DNA of 64,000 bases. Source: Dyadobacter sp. NIV53 (GTDB lineage Bacteria; Bacteroidota; Bacteroidia; Cytophagales; Spirosomataceae). The notes beneath the pieces were generated by a model that did not search any database, had not been told where the DNA came from, and was given only the letters and a program-made list of their open reading frames with translations. Each line of letters begins with the position of its first letter. Position 1 is the first letter of the stretch. The translations under genes and the position numbers were made by a program. The DNA lies in NCBI RefSeq assembly GCF_019711195.1, contig NZ_CP081299.1:1612001-1676000 (forward strand), read 5' to 3'. Positions 46,899 to 56,600 of the stretch are shown here, in pieces.

Positions 46899-48299
46899 TC
46901 ATACTTCGAGTGCAACCGGCTCCGCTACCAATTTGTCTGAATTATGCATTTTTTCATCGTCCAGTTCGCCTTCCCAACGAGCAACTACTGCTGTTGCAAG
47001 ACAGTTTCCAGCCACGTTTACGGTGGTTCTTGCCATATCCATCAGTTCGTCAATACCCATAATTAATAGTACGGGCCATTCAGGCATATTAAAACTTGCA
47101 ATAGCTCCCAGCAAAATCACGAGTGTTGCGCGCGGTATACCTGCTACACCTTTACTGGTTAACATCAGTAAGAAAACCATGGTAACCTGTTCTCCAACAG
47201 ACATGTCTGTACCAGTGGCCTGAGCAACGAATACGGCGGCAAGTGCAAGGTAAAGTGTGGAACCATCCAGATTAAAGCTGTACCCTGTTGGCATAACAAA
47301 AGCAACAATCTGGCGCGGTACTCCAAATTTTTCCATTTTCTCCATTGCTTTTGGCAATGCAGCTTCTGAACTAGTAGTAGCAAAGGCAATAGAAAGTGGC
47401 TCGAATATATTCTTCGCCAATTTGAGAACGGGAATTCTTGCAATTAATGCAATTGGAACAAAAACGATCAGTATAAAAACGATCAAAGCACAATACAACG
47501 TTGCAAGCAATAAGGCCAGGTTTTTCAAAACATCGATACCCATATGGCCCACCGTTTCTGCAATGGCCGCTCCAACACCAATCGGTGCGAAATACATGAT
47601 GATTTTAGTGAATTTAAACATTACTTCGGCCAGCAATTCAACCCCCGAAACAAATTTTTCTTTCTTTACCGCCGGAAGTAATGCGAGGCTGATTCCAAAA
47701 AGAACACTGAAAACAACAATTTGTAATACTTCACCATGGTAGATGGATTTTGCCATGTTTTCCGGAAAGGAATGGACGATTATGTCCTGCCATGTTTGAT
47801 GCTTAATTTCCGGTAATGTGGCATTCAGTGACGCAGGTGCAACAATTCCTACACCCGGCTTAAACCAATTGGCAAAAACCAATCCTATAACAAGTGCAAA
47901 GGTGGTAACAACTTCAAAATAGAGCAGCGATTTCCAACCCATTCTGCCCACCTGTTTCAGATCCGAATGCCCGGCAATACCTGTAACCAGCGTTGCAAAT
48001 AACAACGGTGCTATTACAGTCTTGATCATTTGAAGAAATATCTGTCTTAAAAAGTGAAGATTTATTCCCATATCCGGAAAATCATGGCCAATCTCCGTTC
48101 CTACCAGCATTGCAATCAGTATCGAAGTAGTAAGGTTTTTCTTTATGATAGCAAATGTGATAAGACCTGCAACAGCAAGCCATCTGATGACAAGCAGAAC
48201 GTCATGAGAAATTGGTACTATATCGTATGCACTCAGTACTGTGGCAATGGCGGCAATGCTTATAAGGGCGATGTTAATGATGGTAATCTTGCTCTTCAT
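46899..48299 (-). CDS. Dicarboxylate/amino acid:cation symporter (DAACS family)
   Basis: A 466-residue membrane transporter with the family signature VIAPLLFATLVTGIAGHSDL, the Ser-rich hairpin loop IAFATTSSEAALPKAMEKME, the PTGYSFNLDGSTLYLALAAV segment and the C-terminal MGIDELMDMARTTVNVAGN. These mark the GltP/DctA/EAAT family, importing C4-dicarboxylates or Glu/Asp with Na+ or H+. Which substrate is used cannot be predicted. About 400 AT-rich bases separate it from the divergent universal stress gene. Confidence 0.92.
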   Translation of the reverse strand: MKSKITIINIALISIAAIATVLSAYDIVPISHDVLLVIRWLAVAGLITFAIIKKNLTTSILIAMLVGTEIGHDFPDMGINLHFLRQIFLQMIKTVIAPLLFATLVTGIAGHSDLKQVGRMGWKSLLYFEVVTTFALVIGLVFANWFKPGVGIVAPASLNATLPEIKHQTWQDIIVHSFPENMAKSIYHGEVLQIVVFSVLFGISLALLPAVKKEKFVSGVELLAEVMFKFTKIIMYFAPIGVGAAIAETVGHMGIDVLKNLALLLATLYCALIVFILIVFVPIALIARIPVLKLAKNIFEPLSIAFATTSSEAALPKAMEKMEKFGVPRQIVAFVMPTGYSFNLDGSTLYLALAAVFVAQATGTDMSVGEQVTMVFLLMLTSKGVAGIPRATLVILLGAIASFNMPEWPVLLIMGIDELMDMARTTVNVAGNCLATAVVARWEGELDDEKMHNSDKLVAEPVALEV

Positions 48300-48705
48300 A
48301 TAGAATCTTGGTAGTGGGGAAAACAGTTTGTGACGGTAAACTTATAAAAAATCAAATTAAGGAACGTACAATAGCACGAAGCATTTAGAACAAAACCCAA
48401 AATATTTTAGATGCATTGCATGATATTATTGATTGATTGTATTATTCTTTACCAATTTGAGGAAATAATAAATTGTTTAACAAGTTAATCATTGGTACAA
48501 AAAAATGGTTGGACAACTTTATAATCCACTTTTGGGATTCTGTCTTTTTTTATCAAACAAACAGAAAATTGAAGATGGCATAATATTTGAACCTCTTAAA
48601 CTACTGAATTATATTATCATTACTTTTTGTCAGCACCAGTTGTATTGCTTTAAATATTTTTAAATTACCAGACTTTAATTTATTTCTGAATTTACTCTCA
48701 ATATC
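48300..48705. other. AT-rich divergent intergenic region
   Basis: A gap of 406 bases between the DAACS transporter and the universal stress gene, transcribed outward from it. No ORF or RNA structure was recognised, and no exact TAnnTTTG with a well-spaced TTTG was found on either strand. Confidence 0.5.
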
Positions 48706-49557
48706 ATGAACCGCATATTAATTCCAATAGACTTTTCTGAAAATGCAGACCGTGCGTTAAGTGCTGCAAAGATAATGGCTGATAAAGAAACCACCGAGCT
48801 CTTAATTTTACATGCATATCAGCCTTATATAGCAGATGTAAGCGCTACATCCGGCAGTGTTTTACCGGGTGTTGGCTCACCTGATTTTCTTTCTATGACA
48901 ACCGAATTAGAAGAAGAATTTCGCAAAAAACTGGATGAATATGCTGATGCTGTTACCGCAGAAGGTTATAAGACTACTACAATATGGTCGATCGGAGGTA
49001 TACAGTCATCAGTAGAAGAGGCTGTTAAAGAGCACAACCCCGATCTGATTGTATTAGGAAGAACCGGAACAGGCGGTTTTCTGGATAAGCTGATTGGCAG
49101 TTCCGCTACGCATATTGCACTGCATTCGCCTTGTCCGGTGATGATTATACCTCCGCAGAGCACACCAAAAAAATTCAGTAAAGTCGTATATGCCACACAA
49201 TTTGAATATGAGGAAAATGATATTCTTAAAGAGGTATACGTTATGCTGAATCATCTGGGAGGTAAATTAACGCTTTTAAAAATCAATACTGACTCACAGC
49301 CAAATATTCAGTCCGACGAACAGTATATCACACAGATCAAAAATGAGTTTGATATTCGGGACGAAAATATTGTGACCCGCGAAGCCAAACATGTTTTGGA
49401 CGGAATAGAAGATTATTGTGATGAAGTCAATGCTGACCTGCTCATCATGTCATCCAGGGAAAGATCATTTCTTGAAGAATACCTGATCAATCCTGGTGTC
49501 ACAAAAAAACTCGTTGTTGATACACACGTTCCATTATTAGTGTTTCATCTTAAGTAA
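48706..49557 (+). CDS. Tandem universal stress protein
   Basis: A 283-residue protein made of two UspA-like domains. The first starts MNRILIPIDFSENADRALSA and ends with the ATP-loop GRTGTGGFLDKLIGSSATHI and CPVMIIPP (about 125-150). The second starts at KVVYATQFEYEENDILKEVY and ends with IMSSRERSFLEEYLINP and VPLLVFHL; its loop is less conserved. USP proteins bind ATP and accumulate in stress, though the exact role is unclear. It lies directly upstream of corA on the same strand, 9 bases apart. Confidence 0.9.
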   Translation: MNRILIPIDFSENADRALSAAKIMADKETTELLILHAYQPYIADVSATSGSVLPGVGSPDFLSMTTELEEEFRKKLDEYADAVTAEGYKTTTIWSIGGIQSSVEEAVKEHNPDLIVLGRTGTGGFLDKLIGSSATHIALHSPCPVMIIPPQSTPKKFSKVVYATQFEYEENDILKEVYVMLNHLGGKLTLLKINTDSQPNIQSDEQYITQIKNEFDIRDENIVTREAKHVLDGIEDYCDEVNADLLIMSSRERSFLEEYLINPGVTKKLVVDTHVPLLVFHLK

Positions 49558-49566
49558 AATGCTGCA

Positions 49567-50700
49567 TTGAATAACTCCGCTGCCACCGACGAATCTATCG
49601 ATACTGATATTGCCAACGGGAAAGTAAAAAAGCATAAGCGCTACAAACGCCACAACCTGCTTACTTCTCCCGGTACGCTAACCTATATTGGCCCTGATAT
49701 TGAGCTCAAAACCCGGATAGAGAGAATCCAGTATAACGATAAAGTTTTCACTCAGGATTCTGTTAAATCTCTGGTAGAATGTTTGCCCTCTGCCGGATCG
49801 GATGGACAAATTACCTGGCTTGATGTTGATGGCATCCATGAAACCGGTCTGATTGAAAAACTGGGAAGTGTTTACCAACTTCATCCGTTGTTACTGGAAG
49901 ATGTTGTGAACACCGAACATAAGCCGAAACTGGAAATATATGATACCGGACATTTGTTCCTGACTTTGAAAATGCTGCATATCGAATCGGTATCACCGCT
50001 GGAAATTTCTTCTGAGCATGTTAGTTTTGTTTTGGGAGAAAATTATTTAATCTCTTTTCAGGAAGAACTTACAAGTGATATTTTTACTCCGGTGCTCGAC
50101 AGGTTAAAAGCTTCTGTTGGCAAAACGAGAAAAAACGGGTCGGATTATCTGCTGTTCGCCTTAATGGATGTGGTAGTAGACAATTATTTTATTGTGCTGG
50201 AAAAGCTTGGTGATCAGCTGGATTTGGTTGAAGATCAGGTAATCCGTGGAGTACAACATTTATCTCTGGCGGATATTTATGCATTAAAACGCGAAATAAC
50301 GCTGGTAAGGAGATTGATATGGCCGTTACGGGATATCATTAATCAACTAATCAGAGAAGATAATGCACTTGTCAGTAAGAAAACAATTCCTTATTACAGG
50401 GATTTGTATGATCACGTGATGCAGGTCATTGACACAATTGACTCTTACCGCGAACTACTGGCCAGCTTAGCCGATGTGCATCTTTCCACGATCAGCAACC
50501 GGATGAATTCTGTCATGAAAACGCTGACGATCTTTTCAGCGATTTTTATGCCCCTTACTTTTATAGTCGGGGTGTACGGAATGAACTTTCACTATCTGCC
50601 AGAGCTTAGTTACCACAACGGATATTTTTACGTGTGGGGGCTGATGGGGGTTGTAACCGTAGGGATGGTATTTTACTTTCGGTGGAAGAAATGGCTGTGA
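49567..50700 (+). CDS. corA: CorA-family magnesium/cobalt channel
   Basis: A 377-residue CorA. The cytoplasmic N-terminal domain is followed by two C-terminal membrane helices with the selectivity motif GMN in FIVGVYGMNFHYLPEL (about residues 337-352). An upstream in-frame stop leaves only TTG at 49567 as an early start. The channel imports Mg2+ and sometimes Co2+/Ni2+. Paired with the USP gene, it may be expressed in stress; this is inferred from distance only. Confidence 0.93.
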   Translation: MNNSAATDESIDTDIANGKVKKHKRYKRHNLLTSPGTLTYIGPDIELKTRIERIQYNDKVFTQDSVKSLVECLPSAGSDGQITWLDVDGIHETGLIEKLGSVYQLHPLLLEDVVNTEHKPKLEIYDTGHLFLTLKMLHIESVSPLEISSEHVSFVLGENYLISFQEELTSDIFTPVLDRLKASVGKTRKNGSDYLLFALMDVVVDNYFIVLEKLGDQLDLVEDQVIRGVQHLSLADIYALKREITLVRRLIWPLRDIINQLIREDNALVSKKTIPYYRDLYDHVMQVIDTIDSYRELLASLADVHLSTISNRMNSVMKTLTIFSAIFMPLTFIVGVYGMNFHYLPELSYHNGYFYVWGLMGVVTVGMVFYFRWKKWL

Positions 50701-50737
50701 ATAATCAGAGAAGTCGGCTTTGGAGAAGTCAACTTTA

Positions 50738-50771
50738 GAGAAGTCAACTTTTCAAAAGTTGACTTCTCTTT
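50738..50771. terminator. Hairpin between corA and the SPFH gene
   Basis: Arms GAGAAGTCAACTTTT (50738-50752) and AAAAGTTGACTTCTC (50754-50768), followed by TTTA. The 15-base left arm is the third of three near-copies of GAGAAGTCxxCTTT starting at about 50708, so the site seems to have grown by repeat duplication. Confidence 0.7.
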
Positions 50772-50782
50772 ACTAAAAGCAA

Positions 50783-51622
50783 TTATTTAATCCCCAGCAT
50801 TAAACTCGCTCCGCCTGCACTTGTGGTAGGTAAAACACCATTCCACTTGGCTACCCATTCCTGCTGGATCAATAACGGGGTCAATGTTTTCCGTCGTAAC
50901 TCATTGGCTTCCGCTTCGGCATGTGCCCTGATCAAAGTTGCTTTTGCCTGTCCTTCGGCTTTGGCAACCAATACTTTGGCTTCTGCTTCTGCCTGCTTCG
51001 CCATGTTTTCTGCTTTAAGTCTTGCCTGGATCGATGTGTTTTTTTCATCAATCATCTGCCTTAACGAAGGCGGCGGTGTTATAGCTGAAGTAAGCTGGTC
51101 GTAGATGAAACCGTCTTTGCCCAAAGTCTGGGTCAAAATATTCTGGACCCGGTTTTCGAAAACTTCCCTGTTCGACATCACACTGTCGGATGTAAAAGAA
51201 TTGGCAGCAATACGATAAGCATCATAAATCGTATTTTTCATAAAACCCTGCTGAATTTCTCCAAGCGGCCGGCGATACTGGCGATATATCTGCGGTACTT
51301 TATCCGGATTGATATGGTAATTCAGCTTTGGGTCTACCTTGAATTCCGCTGCATCTTTGGTGGTGATCACAAAAGGATCATAATCAACACTTTGGGTAAA
51401 CGTTGGAAACTCAATGATTTTGGTTGTCCAGCTGTTATACCAAACCCGGCCGGTAACCAACGTAATATTGTCAACACCCTTATCAGTTCCGTATAAATTG
51501 ATCTTGATACCGACATTACCTGCGTCAATATTTTCAAAGGAAATCGGCTGCACAAACAACAATATTATTACTACAAAAAAGGCAATTACACCAATGGTAA
51601 TTTTTCTTGTCATACTGATCAT
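50783..51622 (-). CDS. SPFH/band 7/prohibitin-family protein
   Basis: A 279-residue SPFH-domain membrane protein. An N-terminal membrane helix (about 8-24) precedes the SPFH core (GNVGIKINLYGTDKGVDNIT, VITTKDAAEFKVDPKLNY). The C-terminal part is a long Ala/Glu/Lys-rich coiled coil (KNTSIQARLKAENMAKQAEA). Prohibitin-like proteins form large membrane rings and often regulate proteases such as FtsH. Its ATG at 51622 overlaps the TGA of a small membrane protein (ATGA), pointing to coupling. Confidence 0.9.
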   Translation of the reverse strand: MISMTRKITIGVIAFFVVIILLFVQPISFENIDAGNVGIKINLYGTDKGVDNITLVTGRVWYNSWTTKIIEFPTFTQSVDYDPFVITTKDAAEFKVDPKLNYHINPDKVPQIYRQYRRPLGEIQQGFMKNTIYDAYRIAANSFTSDSVMSNREVFENRVQNILTQTLGKDGFIYDQLTSAITPPPSLRQMIDEKNTSIQARLKAENMAKQAEAEAKVLVAKAEGQAKATLIRAHAEAEANELRRKTLTPLLIQQEWVAKWNGVLPTTSAGGASLMLGIK

Positions 51623-51795
51623 AGTTTAGATTTAATTAGGGTAAAAATGTTGTTTAATTCAATAATGAAAAGATAAAGCGCAAAGCCAACAACAGCCAAA
51701 CCGCTAAAAACAAGCAGATCTGATTGTGAATTGATCAGTTTGAGCGAGTAAGTAACCGCAATAATAATTGCGATGATTTTAAGGATGTGTATCAT
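51619..51795 (-). CDS. Small membrane protein (58 aa) coupled to the SPFH gene
   Basis: A 58-residue ORF from ATG at 51795 to TGA at 51621-51619. It has two hydrophobic segments (ILKIIAIIIAVTYSLKLI and LLVFSGLAVVGFALYLFIIE). It is too short for most annotation pipelines. Its stop overlaps the SPFH ATG by four bases, so it is probably cotranslated with it. No family recognised. Confidence 0.6.
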   Translation of the reverse strand: MIHILKIIAIIIAVTYSLKLINSQSDLLVFSGLAVVGFALYLFIIELNNIFTLIKSKL

Positions 51796-51926
51796 GATTT
51801 TATCAGGTTTGTTAAGTAAAATAACAGCCTAATATTCATGTAAGATAAAGAATATTTATAAATGGTTACAGGTGTTGTCGAACTGGCCTTGCAGGTACAG
51901 GAGTGTATGGCGAAGATAAAAACACA

Positions 51927-53660
51927 TTAAGCTATGGACAGATTAAAATAGAATGTACTTCCCATTCCGACTTCACTTTCCAGGCCAATCTTTCCTCCCT
52001 GCGCTTCGATAAACTCTTTACTAATAGCGAGTCCCAGTCCGGTTCCGGTTTTGCTGCTACCGGGAACCTGAAAATAACGATCAAATATTTTGTCTTTGTA
52101 ACGGCTGTCAATTCCTCGCCCTTCATCTTTGACAAAAAACATCACGCGTCCCTGATCTGTTTTCAACCGAATGGAAATCCTGCTTCCCACACCTGAATAA
52201 CGGATTGCATTGGTTAAAAAATTGATAAGTACCCAAGCTGTTTTCTCCGTATCAGCTTTTACAAAAGGGATATTTTCATCTGCTTGTAAATTGAGCTCTA
52301 TCTGTTTTTGGTCTGCCTGAACCTTTACTGCGTCCAATGCATACTGAACAATTTCCAATGGACTGCTTTGCTGTATGTTTAACTGAATATTGCCTGTTTC
52401 AACCTGTGACATGTTCAGCAATTCGCCAGTAATTTTCAAAAGCCGGTTACTGTCATCTTTTATACTGTCCATAAGTTGTTTCTGCTCTTCATTGATCAAA
52501 CCGGTTTGTTGGTTTTCAAGCAATTGCAGACTCATTTTTATAGAAGAAATGGGTGTTTTTAATTCGTGGGAAACCGTTGCGATAAAATTTGTCTTCGCAA
52601 AATCCAGTTCTTTAAAAGGTGTAATATTTTTAAGGATAATAACCTGTCCAATGAATAGCTTTTTCTTTTCGCCTGTTGGTGTGATCGTAATATTTACTAT
52701 TTCTTTTTCAAAATAACTTTCCTTGTTATCTGCATATATTTTTAACGGAGCAGTTGGTACATGTTCATTGTAACCTCCCGGAGTAAGTAATTCCTGAACC
52801 AGCGAACGAATCAGATCATTGTACACGGCCAGATCCACAGCTGATTTCCCAATCATTTCATCCGCTGCCAATCCTGTGATTTTCGAAGCTTCATCATTGG
52901 CAAACAGGATCGTTTTGTTTTCGTCCAAACCTATCACCGGTTCGTGCATATTATTGATAAGTGCCTCAATCCGCTTTTTTTCAAACAATATCCTGGAAAG
53001 ATTACTACTATCATATTCTTCCAGTTTCTCGGCCATGATATTGAATGAACCGGCCAACGCGCCAAATTCATCCTTACTGCCAAAATGAACACGCTCTGAA
53101 TAATTTTTTGCGGCAATTTCCTTAATACTTTCAGTAAGTTCTCTGATTGGATTGGCAATATTTCCCGGCAGGTTTACAAATAAAGTCAGGGCAATAAGAC
53201 AGCAAAGTGTACCGGTTACGGCAATCCAGAGATTGGCGGATTGTGCCGTAAGCATTGCAATGTCACTTTTTCGCTGTATTGCTTCCATATTCAGCTTTAT
53301 CAACGCCAGTATATCTTTTCTGAGCATAGTTTGAAAAACCTGGTTTTGCAGGTTGTTTTTTAAGCTGATAAAATGATCCATTATATTTTGAGTAGCCACT
53401 CCCTCTCCTGGTTCAGTTACATTTTCCTGCTGTTTATTCAGGTTTGCCTCAAATGTCAGTGTTGCTTTTGGATCAGATTGTATTTTATCCAGTGACAACA
53501 ACATATTACGTGAATAATCAAGTGTGTTGTAATTGTCTCTGAGAATATTGGCAGTATCATTTTTCAAAATATTGATGTAACCGGCGGCAACCAGCGACAA
53601 CAGGATAATCATAAAGAACAGAAGCCCGATTCCTAACCTGAGTTTGGTTTTTATTTTCAT
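51927..53660 (-). CDS. Sensor histidine kinase (HAMP-PAS-HisKA-HATPase)
   Basis: A 577-residue transmembrane kinase. TM1 (about 10-31) and TM2 (about 142-164) flank a periplasmic sensor region, then come HAMP (165-218), PAS (about 230-340) and HisKA with the phospho-acceptor His365 in ATVSHELKTPISSIKMSL. ATPase boxes: N (LINFLTNAIRYSG), G1 (VKDEGRGID), G2 (GTGLGLAISKEFIEAQGG). Its ATG overlaps the stop of the decayed kdpD by one base (TAATG). In related genomes this kinase is the partner of KdpD in potassium sensing; here KdpD is broken, so its present input is unclear. It is probably paired with the sigma-54 regulator at 55.3 kb. Confidence 0.92.
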   Translation of the reverse strand: MKIKTKLRLGIGLLFFMIILLSLVAAGYINILKNDTANILRDNYNTLDYSRNMLLSLDKIQSDPKATLTFEANLNKQQENVTEPGEGVATQNIMDHFISLKNNLQNQVFQTMLRKDILALIKLNMEAIQRKSDIAMLTAQSANLWIAVTGTLCCLIALTLFVNLPGNIANPIRELTESIKEIAAKNYSERVHFGSKDEFGALAGSFNIMAEKLEEYDSSNLSRILFEKKRIEALINNMHEPVIGLDENKTILFANDEASKITGLAADEMIGKSAVDLAVYNDLIRSLVQELLTPGGYNEHVPTAPLKIYADNKESYFEKEIVNITITPTGEKKKLFIGQVIILKNITPFKELDFAKTNFIATVSHELKTPISSIKMSLQLLENQQTGLINEEQKQLMDSIKDDSNRLLKITGELLNMSQVETGNIQLNIQQSSPLEIVQYALDAVKVQADQKQIELNLQADENIPFVKADTEKTAWVLINFLTNAIRYSGVGSRISIRLKTDQGRVMFFVKDEGRGIDSRYKDKIFDRYFQVPGSSKTGTGLGLAISKEFIEAQGGKIGLESEVGMGSTFYFNLSIA

Positions 53661-54427
53661 TATGAAAGAATGACAAGATCGATTTCCGAAGAAGACAGTT
53701 TCTTCAGAAGGTTATTAAAAAGATTGGTTACCAAAATTACTCTTAAAAGCGTGATATGTGGTTTACCTAAACAAATAGTATAATCTGTTTTTGCTCAGCC
53801 ACTTCTATAATAGCTTCTGACACATTGGCATTTTATACCCGTATAATTTCCGCTCACATTTCGGTTGCCAGCTTAAAGTTATTGATCAGATACCGCCGTT
53901 TGTCCAGTGCAATTTTATCCTGACTTTCAGAAGGGGTTTGAACATACAAAACAAACCATTTACTGTTGTAATAACTGGCAAGTCTGGCTGTTTTCCGGAT
54001 CACATGCCTGGCTGTTTTCTCATTGCTGCTTATACAGGCCAAAAACTTTTCACGCCGGGGTACAACCTGTCTGGGGATTTCAGATTCCACTTTCCGTTCC
54101 ACCTGGCTTGCTACTTCTTTTAAAGCCAGCTCCCGCAACTGGAGAATATGATCTGCCTTAAAAAAGTTGTTAAGGGCTGTCTGAATTTTATCTGATTTAT
54201 AAATTTTCCCTTCTTTCAGCCGGGTGATCAGTTCATCAGAAGTAAGATCAATATTTACCACTTCGTCTGCCGCACACAGGACGCTGTCGGGAATCCTTTC
54301 TTTTACTTCAACCCCGGTAATATCCTTTACTTCTTCATTCAGGCTTTCAATATGCTGAATATTAACTGCACTGATTACATTGATGCCCGCTGGCAGGATT
54401 TCCAGGACATCCTGCCAGCGTTTGTCA
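53660..54427 (-). pseudogene. kdpD: kdpD remnant (potassium-sensing KdpD/Usp module)
   Basis: The protein similarity starts at KRWQDVLEILPAGINVISAV and runs through NIQHIESLNEEVKDITGVEV, ADEVVNIDLTSDELITRLKE and the Usp-like part, ending at KKLSSSEIDLVILS. The Walker-A N-terminal third is missing: at about 54425 the frame runs into IS1182-derived sequence. Downstream two stop codons (TGA after LATEM, TAA after AEIIRV) and a frameshift near GKPHITLLRVI break the rest, so decay is real and not a single sequencing error. Full-length Bacteroidota KdpD (about 370 residues) follows kdpC and precedes this type of histidine kinase. The Kdp ATPase genes are not in the window. Confidence 0.85.
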
Positions 54428-55109
54428 AGAAAAAGCAATTGAAGCATATTTGGGAGTATGCCCAAAGTGTTGCTGTAAAAGAAGATGACTTGCCAGATCC
54501 ACCAGACTTTACTACCATTAACACGGAAAAAGTACAGTCTACCGTAAATAAGCTCAATGAAGTGCTCGGTAAAAAGAAAGGTGTTGACATAAAGACAAAG
54601 AATAAACTGGGTTATATAACTAAACATTATCCGGCCAATAGTGCCAAATATGAGTTGCAGGAGGCCATCTTAGAAGATCGCAAGCTTTTTTATAATTCCA
54701 GGAAAGATTGCTACATCTGTCCAGTGGGGCAATAAATGCATTATATCGGAGACAGCAAGAACAAAACCGGCACTGGCTTTGAGCAAAGGTTAAGAAAGTA
54801 CCAGGCTCAGAACTGTTACAACAGTTGCTAAACGGAGCATGTTGTAATACCAAAGGAAACAGGATCATCCAGGTGAATGTGGAGTTGGAACGACAGAAGA
54901 AAAAAGCTCATGAACTACTCAATAGTCCGGAAGGAATTGAGAGACGAAAGAAAAGATGTTTCGATGTTGAACTCGTTTTTGCAGGTATAAAAAGCAATCA
55001 TGGGTTTAAACGCTTTATGCTCAGAGGCAAAGAAAAGGTAACAATCGAGCTTGGCTTACTGGCAATAGCACAAAATATATGAAAAAAGGCCGCCTAGGAC
55101 GGCGTTTTT
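54420..55109 (+). mobile_element. Degenerate IS1182-family insertion element
   Basis: A plus-strand transposase remnant: DLPDPPDFTTINTEKVQSTV, YITKHYPANSAKYELQEAIL and, after an apparent internal loss of about 150 residues, CYICPVGQ, FEQRLRKYQAQNCYNSC, GNRIIQVNVELERQKKKAHE and DVELVFAGIKSNHGFKRFML. The missing part would carry the first two catalytic Asp; the Glu region (DVELVF) remains. In-frame stops (54733, near 54831) and a frameshift add to the decay. The element ends around the hairpin AAAAAAGGCCGCC/GGACGGCG at 55082-55109. Its left end abuts kdpD at about 54425. It reads opposite to the flanking genes. Confidence 0.8.
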
Positions 55110-55194
55110 AGTCTAGCCAATAAATTCAAGACACTGAGATTTGATTGTACATATTCAATTCAGGTTTTTCCTAAGCTAATAATATAAACGAAAG

Positions 55195-55227
55195 AGGATG
55201 CTTCATTTTGGTTATGAGACATCCTCA
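55195..55227 (-). terminator. Probable terminator of the sigma-54 regulator gene
   Basis: Arms GAGGATG (55195-55201) and CATCCTC (55221-55227) with a 19-base loop. On the minus strand it is followed by TTTCG. It lies 30 bases past the regulator stop. Confidence 0.45.
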
Positions 55228-55256
55228 TTTTATCAGAATGGAAGGAATAGTTACTT

Positions 55257-56600
55257 TTACAAAATCCCATACTCCTCAATCTTCCTATACAAGGTCGCAA
55301 TACCGATTTCCAGTAATCGAGCCGTTTCTGCCTTATTGCCCCTGGTATAATTAAGTACCTTCTGAATGTGCAGTTTTTCAACGCTTTGCATGGAAAATGC
55401 AGAAAGCTGGTTTATCTTTTGAACAGGTTGTGCCTGTTGAATTTCATAAGGTAAACTATCAATTGACAGTTCATTTCCGTTACTTATAATCACTGCCCGC
55501 TCAATTACATTTTTCAATTCACGGATATTCCCAGGCCATTGATAGAGTTCAAATCTTTTTAAAATTTCAGAAGAAACGGGATTAAATTTCCTGTTTGTTT
55601 TATCAGCAAAAAAATGAATAAAATGATTAGCAAGAACTTCAATATCCTTTATCCGCTCACGCAGTGCAGGAAGTTTTATCTGAAAAACATTCAGACGAAA
55701 ATACAGATCTGAACGGAACCGCTTTTCTTCACTTTCTGCTTTTAAATCACGGTTGGTGGCCGCAATCAGACGAAAATCAGATCTGGTTGGTTTGGTATCA
55801 CCCAGTTTAATAAACTCATTTGTTTCTAAAACACGAAGCAGTTTGGCTTGTAATTCCAAGGGCATTTCACCAATCTCATCCAGAAAAAGTGTTCCTCCGT
55901 TTGCTTCCTCAATCTGGCCCTTTTTATCTTTATTTGCTCCCGTAAATGCACCGGCTTTATAACCAAACAACTCACTTTCCAGAATTTCCCTGCCAAAAGT
56001 ACTGCAATTTAAAGCGATGAAATTCCTTGAAGATCTCAAACTTGCCTGGTGAATTGCCTGTGCAAATACTTCTTTTCCTGTTCCTGTCTCGCCGGTTAAT
56101 AATACAGCGGCATCGGTTGGAGATACTTTTTTAGCCAATTCAATAACATCCTGAACAGGCTTTGATTTTCCCAAAACAGCCTGGAATGAGAATTTCTCCT
56201 CTACCCGTTTTTCAAGTTGTATAACGCGTTTTTGTAAAGTTATTTTTTCAATTGATTTGTGCAGTAATGGTATAATTTTATCGTTGTCATCCCCTTTAAC
56301 AATATAATCAAACGCACCATTTTTCATAGCCTGCACGCCGTCGGTGATATTTCCATAGGCAGTGAGCAAAATAATTTCAATGAGCGGGTTTATTACTTTT
56401 ATCTTCGAAACCATATCAACACCATTCCCATCCGGTAATTTCACGTCACACAGAACTGTATCAATTTCATTCTGCTCCACCAATTTCAGCCCGGACCGGC
56501 AATCGGCTGCTTCCAAAACCTTAAATCCTTCCGAACGAATTATTCGTGCCAGTAAAGACCGTAGTTTTTCTTCATCATCAATAACAAGTATTGTTTTCAA
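55257..56600 (-). CDS. Sigma-54-dependent response regulator (NtrC family)
   Basis: A 447-residue regulator: receiver with Asp8/Asp9 and phospho-acceptor Asp52 (IDTVLCDVKLPDGNG), the AAA+ domain with Walker A GETGTGKEVFAQAI, the GAFTGA loop that contacts sigma-54, and GGTLFLDEIGEMPLELQAKL; a Fis-type helix-turn-helix ends the protein (NKAETARLLEIGIATLYRKI). In many Bacteroidota this gene type heads the kdp operon. Here it is followed by an IS1182 remnant and a broken kdpD, with the histidine kinase beyond. It may still act on other sigma-54 promoters. Confidence 0.93.
   Translation of the reverse strand: MKTILVIDDEEKLRSLLARIIRSEGFKVLEAADCRSGLKLVEQNEIDTVLCDVKLPDGNGVDMVSKIKVINPLIEIILLTAYGNITDGVQAMKNGAFDYIVKGDDNDKIIPLLHKSIEKITLQKRVIQLEKRVEEKFSFQAVLGKSKPVQDVIELAKKVSPTDAAVLLTGETGTGKEVFAQAIHQASLRSSRNFIALNCSTFGREILESELFGYKAGAFTGANKDKKGQIEEANGGTLFLDEIGEMPLELQAKLLRVLETNEFIKLGDTKPTRSDFRLIAATNRDLKAESEEKRFRSDLYFRLNVFQIKLPALRERIKDIEVLANHFIHFFADKTNRKFNPVSSEILKRFELYQWPGNIRELKNVIERAVIISNGNELSIDSLPYEIQQAQPVQKINQLSAFSMQSVEKLHIQKVLNYTRGNKAETARLLEIGIATLYRKIEEYGIL

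Noticed and set aside
50708..50768. Short direct repeats that might be a CRISPR array
   Set aside because: The units touch each other, have no unique spacers of regular length, and form a hairpin stem.
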